64,000 nt of DNA from Hyphodiscus hymeniophilus (lineage: Eukaryota > Ascomycota > Leotiomycetes > Helotiales > Hyphodiscaceae): NCBI GenBank assembly GCA_016508695.1, contig VNKQ01000005.1:1922001-1986000 (forward strand), in the 5' to 3' direction. The position numbers and the translations under genes were made by a program. Numbering within the stretch: the first letter of the stretch is position 1; every line of letters begins with the position of its first letter. The notes under the pieces were generated by a model, which had not been told where the DNA came from, ran no database searches, and saw only the letters and a program-made list of their open reading frames with translations. Shown here piece by piece: positions 33,709-45,335 of the stretch.

Positions 33709-36279
33709 TCAGAACGCGTCTTCAAAAGGACAATCGATACTATCGTGGCCCTCTCTTTCACAAACCCCGCACCACTTATCCATATTCACCACCCCGCTCT
33801 CCTTCCCTGCCACAGGACCCGATTCCATAGGGTTGGGAATGATACGGACCGTTGGAGAAGGAAGAGGAGATCTCTTCATTGGAGACAAAGGAGCTGGTTT
33901 ATAGTCATCATGTGACGGTTTCGGCGATAGTCCAGCCTTCACGACATCCTTCCCAGTTCGTTGGTGTGGTGCCAAGACATTAGATGGGTTCTTGCTTCCG
34001 TTTGGGCTGAACATATTCGTGCAGGTCAGGATATCGTGGCCGGATGTCTCACATAGCTCGCAGAAGCTTTCATTTGCGGAGGAGTAGGTATCGCTCTCTG
34101 GCATGGTCTCGAGGGTATTTCCTCGCCTGTGGGTTTCCGGGGAGCGTGCTCGATCCCGCCAGCTAACTACCGTGCCTTTCGAGTCCCGGATCGATGTTCG
34201 GTCTTGGGTCACTGTGCCTGTGCTACCAATTGTCATGGCACTGGCTCGTTGACTCGGTGGATTGCCTGCGCTTCCTCTCCTTAGGTGCTCGAGCTCTCGT
34301 TCAAGCTCGTCTTCCCGATTGCCTTTCGATTCAATAGTAGCTCGGAGTTCCATCACTTCGCGTTCAAGCTTCTCTCTCGCGAGACGCTCATCTATGGAGT
34401 CAACTCCGTTGCTTCCTCGGCGTCGTGAGAAAGTTTGAGTCGGAGTCTTCTGAAGTTCGGGAGATGGACTCCCTCCCATATCCGGCACAGCATCTCGGCT
34501 CAGAGAGTGGATGATTGCTTTCAGGCCACGGATCTCATCATCTCGTTGCTCCAACTCTTTGAACACAGATGTGGTATCTCCGTTTGTTCCTCCGCCGTTT
34601 AGGGCCGCTGCGGCTTTCTCCCGTTCTCTCCGCAATTCTGATCTAGTCCTCTCTACCTCGCCACGTAAAAATTCGACCTCGCCACGTGCTTCAGCTTCTC
34701 CACGTCTAGCATCCTCGAGACCTTCTTCCAGTTCTTGAACAAGCTCCTCAAGTTGCTTCAGTTGTCGTGCAACACTGTCAACATCTTCATTGCGATCTGA
34801 GAGTTCTCTGACCTCCTGCAGCAAGTCTTCAACACGCTTCTCGTAAACACGTTCAGTCTCGGTACTTGCAAGCTCAAGGGTATCGATAGTGCTCCTGAAA
34901 TCGGCTCTGTGAGCGTCAAACTCTGCCGTCAACATAGCAATCTTCTCATTCTTTTCCCGAAGCAGCGTCCGTAGTTGCACGGCATCTTTGTCCTCCATGC
35001 TTCCTCCCCTGTTATGTCTGCTGCCAGCATCCGAACCTCCCATCAATGACTGGACTTCGGCTAGGCTGCTCTCCATATCTGCCAAACTTGAAGCCTGCTC
35101 CTTTAGTTGTCTGTCACGCTCTTCAAGCTGCCCTCTCAATCGATCAACTTCATCATCATTGTTGGCTCGGGAAGCTGGGCGCATCTTCGCATTGAATGAA
35201 GACACTGATCCGAGGCTATCATTAGTCGTAGTTCGTGCAGTTCCTACCGGTGTAGTGTCATCATCACTGTAATTCATGGGTACCTGTCCCAAAGCAGAAG
35301 CACTCCTTGGCCCTATGCTAGCTTTGATACCACTTCTGGGTGTATATCCAACCTTCTTACTAGGATCTCGGGAATCTCTGGTCCCCGAGACACTTTGCGC
35401 AAACTTTGCAGGTCCAGGGCTGGCATATCTAGCAGGGGCTTTGCCTGCCGGTGTGCCTATGGATGGTCTCGGGCCTCCCAGTTGTGGTTTCCGCAGCGGC
35501 GACTCTGGACGTGGTAACGATGGCCGTGACTTCTTCAACCCTGGACTCGGTGCCCTACCAGGACCGACGGACTGACTGAATTTCGGGACGGAAGGCGTTG
35601 GCGGCGTGAATGTAGTCTGACCCGCAATCTTGGTTTGGTCTCTGACGGATGGTGTTGTAGGTGTGATAGGAAATGATCCCTCTTGTGATGATGGCGATCC
35701 ACGCCTCGTCGCTCTGTTTATCGGAAGAAATATGCCGGCACCGGGGACCAAAGTCTTGAAATAGAACTTCCTGTGTTACCTGTCAATATTGTAGTGGTCT
35801 TGGGTCATGGCCGTTTGCTTGTCTTACCCGTCAACATTTCCACTGTTTTTCCCTCTGCCAGCATATTCCTCACTGAGCTCCACCCCAGCAAATGTACCAT
35901 TCTTCCCTTCAATGTCTCCTATATACCTCACGGTTCCATACATCTTTCCTGGCACATCAACCAGATCTCCAACTTCGAGATCGTCCCCATCTCTGCGGGA
36001 TGGCGTAAAAGGTGGCATCGTTCCCGTGGTAGGCGAGTCCTCATCCAACACCGTACTCAGGCCGTATCCTTCGCTGGCATCTGGTATCGTCGCGAGGGAG
36101 GTGGATGTGAGCGCGCTGAGGGACGACTTTCGAGCCAGCGCGTTTGGTCTCTTGAGGCCGGATAACTGCAGCGCGTTATATGAGGCACCAAGGTTAGGAC
36201 TTGAAGCGGTACTGATGCCGCTATTTAGCGATGGGCGAGGTTTTGTCAGGGTCCGTCGTGGAGTGAAGTGGGAAGACAT
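33709..36279 (-). CDS. CLIP-170-like microtubule plus-end protein (CAP-Gly, coiled coil, zinc knuckles)
   Basis: Cytoplasmic microtubule plus-end tracking protein (Bik1/Tip1/CLIP-170 family). Exons in coding order: 36279-35828 and 35770-33709; 837 residues. A Ser/Thr/basic N-terminus precedes a CAP-Gly domain at about 97-165 (LEVGDLVDVPGKMYGTVRYI, KNGTFAGVELSEEYAGRGKN, then GNVDGKFYFKT across the splice). The family's usual NDG.V.G.RYF pattern is here GNVDGKFYF. A long Ser/Pro/basic stretch leads to coiled coil about residues 360-600 (LRGQLEERDRQLKEQASSLA, EKRVEDLLQEVRELSDRNED and similar). The end carries two CCHC-type zinc knuckles, CELCETSGHDILTC and CGVCEREGHDSIDC, the second 12 residues or so from the stop (EDAF), as in CLIP-170. 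Confidence 0.93.
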
Positions 36280-36833
36280 CGCGTTCAGCAAAACAATAGT
36301 AATAATAATAATAATATTCCGGTGACCCCTGGCGCAGCTAGGTCCGTCCCACAGAGCCGAACGGGCGGCGGTGATCAATGAATCCGCACTTATCAAGTAC
36401 CAATCTCGGTACGATCTGTGCAGAACAGTAAAATACAGACAGACAGACATTCGATAGTGTGCTTTTGACGATGTATGGAAAAGGAGAGAATGGGGAGGGG
36501 GAACCTTTAATCCATTATGATTGGAACAAGGGGGAGAGAGCTACGAATCGAGTGGAGCTTACTTTACCCAGGAGCCAGGGGAAGAGCTCCTCCTTCTTTC
36601 TTCTCCTCCACCGCTCCCTCCCTCCGGGCGTCCCCTTGTCTTCTGCAGCCTCCTTCACCGGGAATGCAGGAGGCTGAATGGCTGATCCAATGAGAGTATT
36701 TCAATGGAGTTGTTGTTTCGACATGAAATCAGGGGAGGGCTTGTCTCTCTACGAAGTACTGTATGAGCTCAAGTCAACCACCAAGTAGCGCTATTGCACT
36801 ACTGTATTGTTTCCCCTTCTGTTACAGTATGAG

Positions 36834-37498
36834 CAGGGTTGTGAATTTAATTAATTTAATTTAATTTGCCGCAAATTAAAATTAATTAATAGAATCTTAT
36901 ACTAAATTAATTAAATTAATCAGATTCTATAATTAATTAATTAAATTAATAATAATTAATAATTAATTAAAATTAATTAATTAATTATTTCTAAAAATAG
37001 TATAAGTTAGTTTTAAAAGTATTAATAGTTATTATAAGGTTTAAGTAGTTTATATAGGCTTACTAATTAATATTATTAGTAATAATACTAATTACTAATA
37101 ATTAGAAGATTAAATAATAATAATATTAATTATTATTCTTGTATTTTTATATTTTATAGTTTTTAAAAACTTAAAATAATATATAATAATTGTATTTTAA
37201 ACTTTAAGTCTTAATTATAGTTTTTTTACTTATATAACGGTTATAAATTTGTATTAATATTTTTCTTATTTTAAAAACAAGTTCTATTAATAGTACTAAT
37301 ATTCTATGTATAGTAACAAATTTAATTAAATTAATTATTAATTGAAATTAATAATTAATTAAAATTAATTAAAATTAACCTAATTTAATTTACTTACTAA
37401 TTAAAATTAATTTAATTATTGAAAACTCCAATTAAAATTAATTAATTAAAATTAATTAAAATTAATTACTAAAATAATTAATTAAATTCACAACCCTG
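36834..37498. mobile_element. hAT-type MITE, AT-rich
   Basis: 665-bp element with perfect 23-bp terminal inverted repeats starting CAGGGTTGTGAATTTAA, flanked by an exact 8-bp direct repeat AGTATGAG (36826-36833 and 37499-37506). The 8-bp duplication and CAGGG terminus are typical of hAT DNA transposons. The interior is almost only A and T (many TTAATTAA and AATTAATT tracts), has no coding capacity, and its G/C depletion fits repeat-induced point mutation or an originally AT-rich MITE. It sits between the CAP-Gly and G-patch genes. Confidence 0.92.
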
Positions 37499-37506
37499 AG
37501 TATGAG

Positions 37507-38459
37507 AAGAGCCAACGCTGCCGGTCCTCCAAGCAATCCATGCCCTTTTAATCCGTGGACTAAAGCGCCGATCTCGATTGCGCACCGGAGAATATATAAA
37601 AGCTCGAATCCAGCTAGCTCTGATGGGTAGAGTCTTTGCGCCACTCCAGCCAGGTTGCTGTTTACTTGAGTTGGACAACTTTCTACATTGAAGAATCGAG
37701 CATCCGATAGTTGCGATTGGATCACATAGTTCTGAGGACTAGATTGAGATTACCCAGCGACTTCCCCCTTTCTCAGGTGCCGAGCTAGCTATGCCTAATT
37801 GCTCTTTTATCAAGCAAGCAAGGCTTACAAAGTACACGCAAGTCATTCTCATCTACCTGGCTTCATATTGTCACGTAAGAAGCTGCTGCCAACGCAGCTG
37901 AATTCTGCACAAAAGCATATTCCAATATTACTATTCAGAAAACGAACAGGTCAATAAACTATTGCTTGCTTGTACTATGCTAATGTTCGCAAGTTCAAGA
38001 AGGAAATTAAAAAAAATTTATTCCAGAGTTTTACTCCAGGTGGGTGTCGACTTGGGAGAAATTAGAAGACGAAAATCAACTCGGGTATAGATAAAACTCA
38101 CACCCACGACTTTCGCATTTCATATGAAAGATCATATTAATCGGTTGCCCGAAGAATATAAGAACGACACGCTAACCACTCTATTGCCAACATTAGCCTC
38201 TGATTGTAATCATAGGCAGCGACGAACTTACGCGTCACTGGAGTTTGGCATGTTTGAACTCAAAATTTCCTTATGTTGATAATTACGAATTTTATGGAAA
38301 ATCGCGCAATCGAGCCCTATCGGCCTCTAGTTTCGCCGAGCCGGTTTGGTGGGTGCCGGCTTAAACCGCTTTGCATAATTTGAGCCTCATGAATTAGATC
38401 TTTCTCGAGCTTGGTTCGTCAATTCAACGATAGTCTCAAGTTACGAGACGGTCCTTCTG
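37507..38459. other. Intergenic region with a tRNA-like trace
   Basis: About 0.95 kb, with no protein gene seen. Minus strand about 38195-38070 resembles a degenerate tRNA or tRNA-derived SINE: GAGTGGTTAGCG as an A box, a TTCTTATA anticodon-like stretch, and GTGGGTGTGAGTTTTAT as a poor B box. A T-run (A-run on the plus strand, 38009-38016) follows as a possible Pol III terminator. The last 60 bases form the leader of the G-patch gene. Confidence 0.35.
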
Positions 38460-39464
38460 ATGATACAGATGGCTACTCAGGATCCCTCACCTGCAGGTAC
38501 AGGAGATGAAGTAGATGAAGACGATTACATGAACATGGTCATTGCAGAACCCGTTGCCCCCAAAGAGAAAGAAACCTACACCCAACGGCGCATGCGCAAG
38601 CAGCGCGAGGCCGAGTCTCGAGGACGTACAAAATCAAAGATAGAACAAGCGGCAGACGAAGCCGCAGCTCGAGAAGCCGCGCTCTCCGCCTCACTCTTCA
38701 CGAACCCTGCTACAGCCTCCAACAATAAGGGTCTAGCCATGATGGCTAAGATGGGATTTACGCCTGGTGCTGCGTTGGGAAGCAGGGAGAACAAAGATGC
38801 GAGGACAGAACCTGTGGGTATCAATATGAAGGAAGATCGGGGTGGGATTGGGTTGGATTCGGAGAAAAAGCGGAAGTTTAGGGAGGAGGCTGAGAGGCAG
38901 GGCAAGAGGGTCAAGGCTGAGGAGGGCGATTATAGGGAGAGGGTCAGGAGGGAAAGAGAGGAGGTTAGGCTAGAAGGTATGGTTGGGGCGGCAATGAGGG
39001 TTGCGGAGAGGATGACGGGTGAGCGGGAGGAGGCAGAAGCTCTTGAGATAGGTGATTCCACACTAGAAGTGAAGAAGAGGAAGATTCCCAACAAGCCACT
39101 CAAGCAGATCAACATACTGTGGCGAGGGTTGATCCGGCAGAGGGAAGAGAAGGAGAGAGATCGGCGTATGCGTTACGACTTGCATCAAAGCCTGTCTCGA
39201 TTTCCGACTTACGATGATGCGGACGAAGATGCAGAAGACAAGACTGCATTGAACAAAGAGCCAAGTCAGTATGTGCTTGTGGAAGATCTTGAGGAGGAAG
39301 ACCCAGAATTGGACGAGTTCAATGCACTGGATCCTGCTGTGCGACTGCAGAAGCTGGTGGACTATTTGAGACAGGAATTCCGTTATTGCTTCTGGTGTAA
39401 GTATGCGTACTCGGACGAGGAAATGGAAGGCTGTCCTGGTGTCACAGAAGAAGATCATGATTGA
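38460..39464 (+). CDS. G-patch domain protein, GPATCH11-like
   Basis: Single exon, 334 residues from ATG 38460 (a second in-frame ATG at 38469 gives MATQDPSPAG and may be the real start). The acidic N-terminus EVDEDDYMNMVIAEP precedes a basic stretch TYTQRRMRKQREAESRGRTK. A G-patch follows (GLAMMAKMGFTPGAALGS, then EPVGINMKEDRGGIGLD). A charged helical region comes next, then the C-terminal DUF4187 module, ALDPAVRLQKLVDYLRQEFR, with FWCKYAYSDEEMEGCPGVTE containing the paired cysteines. This order is that of GPATCH11/CCDC75, a nuclear protein thought to act with RNA helicases. Divergence from the PPR gene is not involved; the two are convergent with 425 bp between stops. Confidence 0.9.
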   Translation: MIQMATQDPSPAGTGDEVDEDDYMNMVIAEPVAPKEKETYTQRRMRKQREAESRGRTKSKIEQAADEAAAREAALSASLFTNPATASNNKGLAMMAKMGFTPGAALGSRENKDARTEPVGINMKEDRGGIGLDSEKKRKFREEAERQGKRVKAEEGDYRERVRREREEVRLEGMVGAAMRVAERMTGEREEAEALEIGDSTLEVKKRKIPNKPLKQINILWRGLIRQREEKERDRRMRYDLHQSLSRFPTYDDADEDAEDKTALNKEPSQYVLVEDLEEEDPELDEFNALDPAVRLQKLVDYLRQEFRYCFWCKYAYSDEEMEGCPGVTEEDHD

Positions 39465-39889
39465 TAGATATGCATTCTAAATTGCCGGCGTTAAAAATAC
39501 GATACCCATTTGCTATGAATCAAAAGTCCTCTTGAAGACTCTAATAGACCATTTGACTCTTTTTGAATACATGTTACTTTGCTCATATAGCGGCGGCTCT
39601 AATTACTACGGTAGTAGCTAATACATAGCTAGAGATAATTTCAAATGACTGTTTGAGCTGCAGCAGAAACTCTCTTATGATGTCCTCGTAATTAATATGC
39701 TCGAGATCGCAGATATCATCACATGATCGTCAAGTGGTATCATAACAGCTAATATACATTTATGATTTTCATATTTGTATGGCAAACATATAGATGCTTC
39801 GCACCGGGGCCGAGTCCTCAACAGAGCCTCAGATTCCCTTGGGTCTTCTCTTCCGACCATGGCTATCAACTCAACCAGAATACACCTGC

Positions 39890-42640
39890 TCATTTGCCCG
39901 AACCTAGCTTCTCCGTAGGTACTGCAGGTACACACTCTGGCACGCCCATATCTTTAGCCGCAATTTCAAATAATTCATCGACATCATGCCCCTCCTCCAC
40001 TCTGACTTGAGTAACATGACGGAGAAGGTGGGTCATGAGGGACAAAGTCTCTTCCAATCTCACAACCTCACTCAACTCCTCGAAGACAATGCCTTGCCGC
40101 GATAGTTCAGCAACTCGCCGTGCTTTGAAACCTTCTAGAAGCTTCGTCACCTGGACTACTCTATCCTTGACGACTGGCGATTTCCTGACCGCGAGTCGCC
40201 GCCGACGAGGATGATCTTCGTTCTTGAGGCCGCTTCGAGCAAGTTGAAGTACAACAGTTCGAACAGTGTCCTCGTTAGGAAACATATGGAAATGACGCTG
40301 TAAAAGCCGCAGCGTTATTGCAGTTCCGACGTGATCCTGGGCAAGGCTGAAGGTTAATATTATCGCATCATATAGCTTTCTAGGCAATTTGTTCCTGCGG
40401 TTCAGTTTGTCCGCCCAGAACGCCATTTCAGCGATCATGAGTCTAGGAACAGCTAAGTTCTGGACATTTTCAACAACCTTTGGAAACTGAGCTGGATTTG
40501 AGTTTGGGTCGACAGCCCTCTTAGTAAGGTGCCAAAGGTATCCAAAAGTGTCAAAGTCAGGGTGAACTCCTCGAGTTCGAGTAAGCGATGTATATGTATC
40601 CCAAGGCTGAAAATTGGGGACTGTCGCAGAGTCCATCATCATGATTTGATTCATGAGGAAATTGTTGGGTTGAATCCGTGCTAGCTCCAGCGCTTTCATA
40701 AGATCCTTCAAACGGTCTTGCCTTTGCCTTCGTCTATAGTCCATGATGAGTATCGAGAAAGTTTCGACTGTGGCACGTGGATAGTGCCAAACCGACTTAT
40801 ACCCGGGTTTGACCCCCATATTTACTGATCTCAAGGGAAATGACAGCTCAGGACGTGTATCCCGATTTTCAAAGTACTCTAATCTTGCTTCGATCATCCT
40901 CCAGCAAGTATCCTCCGCTAATTCGTGATATTTTGGTTTCCCGGTGCGAAGCCAAGCCCCGACGAGACCATTGACATAGCGTGCATCGGGTCGAATTCCG
41001 CGTTCATTCATAAGGTGGAAGACCTTGACTGATGAATTGTATTCTCCGTCTCCGATAAGCTTCTTCAACCACTTGCCGAAGAAAAACTTGTTATTGAACT
41101 TGGCGGGGATTTTGGAAACGACTCGAGGATCATCCCAAGCGATTTCGCCCTCGTCAATATTCATGAGATGCAGATCTTTCTGAAGAGCTGGAGCATTTTT
41201 GTTAAGTACCGTAGAGTCATCTTTCGACGCAGTTGCATCACCTCCAAGCATCATATCTCTAAAGACACCGAGAGCTAATTCTGGCTGATCGGCTTCAAAA
41301 AATGTCGCGGCAACATTGTCGTAGTCTTTCATTACCATCTGGTGACCCAATCCTAGTTTTATTCTGGTGTATAAAGCCCATGCTTTTTGAATTTTCGCGG
41401 CTTCTTGCGAAGAAAGTAAGGCCCGAATGATAGGTAAAACACCTCGAAAGTGACTGCAGTCATTGGTGGACTGTATGAGAGCTTGCGTGGCTCCCAAAGC
41501 TTTGTCCAGCTGACATTGCTCAGTGTACATCTTGCCACCGACTTGCCAGTATTGTATTGAAGTCTCAATATCGCTGCTTAAAGTTGCCTCAGACTCTTCC
41601 CACATCTTTATGGCAGCATCACAGGATCCCATAGCAAAGGTAGCTTGAATATGAACGAGGCGTTGCCAGTTTTGCATGGGCAAACCGGCATCCGTCATAT
41701 CCTGTCCGAGAAGCTTCAGAAATCCATAGTTTATAGTCTTCTTGTCCGCAAAAATATTCCAGAGTGCCTCCCAGACTTCAGATGGAACTTGATTCGGATT
41801 GGACATGAAATTAATTCGACACAGGTTCCAAGCGTTCCAAATTTCGACGGATGCGGGCTTGTTTAGACGTCCTTGGCCGAGTAGGGTTGTAGCTGACCGT
41901 AGAGCATCAACGAATACAGGTAGTTGCTCCTTGAACTCACTTGGAAACTCTTGGTTGGGAGATGAGGATCCTTGTTGTGTTGGTTCGGACGGCGAAAATG
42001 GTTCAGGATCGGGTTCTAAACATCTATCAGTACACCTCTCAGAGCCAGAAAAGCATGCATACATACTCTGTCTCTCTTTTAGAAGAGAAGCAAAGATTTC
42101 ACCTCCAATCTTGAAGCGCTCTTCTTCGGATATGTTCTCGAGATCCATCTTTTCCAATCTCTTGTCCACCTCCGGGTCAAGCTTGGTCATAAGGGATTCC
42201 ATTTCTTCAACTACCATATCCACCATGCCGTCTCCCTGAACCATATCTTGCATGTGTCTTCCTAATACACGATCTTGTAGTTCGTCCTCATCGATTTCCT
42301 CCGTCTCATCCTTAGCAGACATCTCTTGCCGCATATCTTGTATGGTCGACTCCAAAGTCTCGAGCAGGGCTTTTTCTCCAGGATCAGTCCCTCTTTCAGT
42401 CCGTACGCCATCTGAAGTCTCATCCCAAACCCTAACGACAGATTCGTAATCTTTTCTGGGCTGTTCATGGGACCCTTCTTTGGCTCTGAACAGTCTGGAC
42501 TTTCGAGGCCCATTGTCGCTTGCAGTTGATCTTGACAGCCATAGCGGTCTTTGGCTTCGGGAAGGGCGCAACTTAGATAAACATGATCTGCAGACAAATC
42601 CTTGGATTCCGGGGGCCAAGAGACGTTGCGTGGGCGGCAT
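39890..42640 (-). CDS. Mitochondrial pentatricopeptide-repeat protein (Cya5-like)
   Basis: Start at Met 42640 (MPPTQRLLAPGIQGFVCRSC), which gives a basic, acid-poor presequence suited to mitochondrial import; an upstream in-frame Met at 42691 would add 17 residues. About 899 residues. After an acidic helical region come PPR-like helical repeats, for example SVKVFHLMNERGIRPDARYV and LMKALELARIQPNNFLMNQI. The overall layout resembles fungal PPR proteins for mitochondrial mRNA translation such as Neurospora CYA-5; exact orthology is inferred. A 51-nt segment at 42066-42016 begins GTATGT and ends TTTAG with an ACTGAT branch-like site. It is a multiple of three without stop, so it is either a true intron or 17 extra residues (Cys-rich, out of character). 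Confidence 0.85.
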   Translation of the reverse strand: MPPTQRLLAPGIQGFVCRSCLSKLRPSRSQRPLWLSRSTASDNGPRKSRLFRAKEGSHEQPRKDYESVVRVWDETSDGVRTERGTDPGEKALLETLESTIQDMRQEMSAKDETEEIDEDELQDRVLGRHMQDMVQGDGMVDMVVEEMESLMTKLDPEVDKRLEKMDLENISEEERFKIGGEIFASLLKERQSMYACFSGSERCTDRCLEPDPEPFSPSEPTQQGSSSPNQEFPSEFKEQLPVFVDALRSATTLLGQGRLNKPASVEIWNAWNLCRINFMSNPNQVPSEVWEALWNIFADKKTINYGFLKLLGQDMTDAGLPMQNWQRLVHIQATFAMGSCDAAIKMWEESEATLSSDIETSIQYWQVGGKMYTEQCQLDKALGATQALIQSTNDCSHFRGVLPIIRALLSSQEAAKIQKAWALYTRIKLGLGHQMVMKDYDNVAATFFEADQPELALGVFRDMMLGGDATASKDDSTVLNKNAPALQKDLHLMNIDEGEIAWDDPRVVSKIPAKFNNKFFFGKWLKKLIGDGEYNSSVKVFHLMNERGIRPDARYVNGLVGAWLRTGKPKYHELAEDTCWRMIEARLEYFENRDTRPELSFPLRSVNMGVKPGYKSVWHYPRATVETFSILIMDYRRRQRQDRLKDLMKALELARIQPNNFLMNQIMMMDSATVPNFQPWDTYTSLTRTRGVHPDFDTFGYLWHLTKRAVDPNSNPAQFPKVVENVQNLAVPRLMIAEMAFWADKLNRRNKLPRKLYDAIILTFSLAQDHVGTAITLRLLQRHFHMFPNEDTVRTVVLQLARSGLKNEDHPRRRRLAVRKSPVVKDRVVQVTKLLEGFKARRVAELSRQGIVFEELSEVVRLEETLSLMTHLLRHVTQVRVEEGHDVDELFEIAAKDMGVPECVPAVPTEKLGSGK

Positions 42641-42753
42641 CAGTGTTGTGTCGTTTGACGTGCGACAGACTTGGGTAAAAAAAAAGTTCAAGATCTTTGA
42701 CCTCGGAAGTCGCGTCGCGTTTCAATCAACCAAGGACAATACTGAAAACTGTA

Positions 42754-45198
42754 ATGTCTGCAGATGAAGGAAACAATAGTGCCGCTGGCTTTGACATTAG
42801 TGATCACCAGGTATGGTCTGTCGAACTTATCAATATTAATGACTGACTTTCTTCCCAGCCTGCCTACGTATTCACCCCTTCGAAAAATAGTGACGATGCG
42901 TCAATTCGCCCTACAAAGCGCAGGAAGATAGCCAAGCTGTCTAGACCAGCACACGAACAAATTGATGCGCCGGCTTTTGAGTTCGAGAGTCTACTCAATG
43001 GCTTGGAAAGCTCTGAGTGCGTGAGTCTGCGGCAGGAACTCTATACTAAATATTGGGTGGAGACAGAGGAGCGGATTCAGGTACGCTGCGAGAATGGCTG
43101 GTTTGCATGATTGTGATACTGAGTATTTTTCAAGGCTCTTTTGGGGGAGGCGAACGAAGGAACTTTGGCAGAAGTCACATATTTCGTGCAAGATACCACG
43201 CAGACTGGGTAAATTTCATTCCGAAGTTCGAATGCGCTTGTCCATGACAGCTAACGTGCTTCAAAGCCATATAGTACCTGCTGGTTTCATTGTGACAGGT
43301 CCGAATATTGCTTCTCAAAGCCTGCTATTCTCCCAGTTATCGAAGAAGCTAAAAGAAGAAATCAATGGGCCAGTTGTTACCTTGCGATCCGGAGATGCAT
43401 CCAATTTGAAGGCTGCTCTCAAACACCTCATTCGCGAGGCAACGAATCAGAGATCTGCTGATGGCGACGAAGAGGGAGGAGCGGTCTTTGAAAGAGATGT
43501 AAGTTTTCTCTTTCATTACTGGTATACACTGACGATTTTGAAGGGACGGAAACTTCTCAACTATGATCTAGAAATATTGAACGAATACGTCAAAGCCCAC
43601 GGGACCAAAAAAGTAATTGTGGCATTTCAAGACAGCGAAGCTTTTGATTCTGTCTTTATTGCTGAGTTGATCACTTTATTTAGGTATGTTTACTCTACCT
43701 CATTGTCATCCCTTAATTGACATTTGCAGCTCCTGGATCGATCGAATTCCTTTTGTGCTCCTGTTCGGAGTTGCTACATCTGTAGAGCTCTTCCATGAGA
43801 GACTTTCGAGAGCCGCGAGCCGTTCTTTGTATGGCGCGCAATTCGATGTCGAGCAGACAAGCCTAATTCTTGAGCGAGTTTTTCAAAAGGCAATTGCAGG
43901 AGTCAAAGCACCCCTTCGACTCGGGCCCGTGCTTGTCTCAAGTCTCATGGAGAGGCAGCATGATCATGCTCAAAGTGTGCAAGCTTTCACAGCAGCATTA
44001 AAGGTGAGTCAAAGACTCAACACTGAGTGATCATGACTAATTGTCGTAGTATGCATACATGTGCCACTTCTATGCAAACCCCTTGAGCTGCTTCAATGAT
44101 TCGAGAAGAAATTCTGCGTCAATGAAGAAAATGCTTCAGCCGGAGCATTATGAGGCTATTCGAATGCTTCCTTCTTTTCAGATGTTGATCGAGTCGTTAG
44201 CGAAGAATCAAGATACCACTCTAGCACAAGAACTGCTTGAAAAAGATGACGTCCTATTACGGAAGGTCGAGAAGTCACTCGATTCCAAGGAGCAGGATAT
44301 GACCAGACGTTTACGATGCATGCATGTTTTATATGTTGCATCCGGGGAATCAGCTGGGAGAATCGATCTCTATCTAAAAGCCTTCACAGGCACACTCGGT
44401 GACTCGGAAATTGTTCGAGGTGTACTCGATTCGGTTAAGAAAGTTAGCCCGGAAGATTTGCTTGCATTCCTTGAACGGATCAAGGTTGCGATGGAGACTG
44501 GAAATCCGGATCTCGATCTAGAGGGCTGGCTGGAAGAGGTCCGAGATACAGAGCTCTTTCAAGAAATGGTCGACATCGAGAAGCAAGTCTCAACTCTGGT
44601 AAATGAATCCGCGAAAAACGGAAAGCCTGTCCGAAGTAGTTACAACATCCACAGCAAGGGTCTGAGAACAACTGTCATCGCCCAGAAGGTACAATTAAGC
44701 TACGAAAAATCATCTCTTTCAGAAGAGGATGTGAAATACACAGCAATCGTCGATCGCTTGTCAAAAGCCCTCGAGAAGTACTTTACATTTGAAAATACAC
44801 AAGGTGTATTCATGAACGAAGTCTGGCTTTACGATTCCATTTCACCGCATAGAGACGTCTTCACGCCTCGACCGAGATTCGCTATCGAGCGAGCTTTGTC
44901 TGCTCCTCAAGATTATCTGGATAGCTGTGATGCCGATGGAGAAGCTCTTTCTGCCAACAAACCTGCGACAGCGATACTCTATCAAATGTATCTGGAAAGT
45001 GGGACGCTAGTCAACATTTCTGATATCTGGACTGCGTTCTATAGTATTATTGGTGGTGCAGCTGGTGATGGATATGATGAGAGGACTGCTTTGATGTTGT
45101 TTTACAGAGGTCTAGCGGACTTGAAATTGTTGGGAATGGTTAAGCAAAGCAAGAAGAAGATGGATCACTTGGCGAAGTCGGCTTGGAAGGGACTGTGA
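42754..45198 (+). CDS. orc3: Origin recognition complex subunit 3
   Basis: Subunit of the six-protein complex that marks replication origins and loads MCM. Exons 42754-42810, 42859-43080, 43135-43208, 43267-43498, 43544-43683, 43730-44003 and 44050-45198; 715 residues. Diagnostic ORC3 stretches: HIVPAGFIVTGPNIASQSLL (degenerate AAA+ nucleotide site), VIVAFQDSEAFDSVFIAELI, SWIDRIPFVLLFGVATSVEL, FQKAIAGVKAPLRLGPVLVS and AFTAALKYAYMCHFYANPLS. The C-terminus has the winged-helix region ILYQMYLESGTLVNISDIWT and ends LGMVKQSKKKMDHLAKSAWK. The start codon lies only 113 bp from the PPR gene's Met 42640 on the other strand, implying a shared promoter. Confidence 0.94.
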
Positions 45199-45335
45199 GC
45201 TGTACTTATTTGTCAAGAAGCACACCAAACAATGGAATTGTGCGATGGGTATTTCCAGAATAACTGCGCACATCTCGCTGTAACTTGACATGCTGATCAT
45301 CCAAATCCTTCCATCCTCCTTAATTTTGATGGTGC

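Noticed and set aside
36834..37498. AT-rich block as a centromere or mitochondrial insertion
   Set aside because: Exact terminal inverted repeats and an 8-bp duplication explain it as a hAT MITE.
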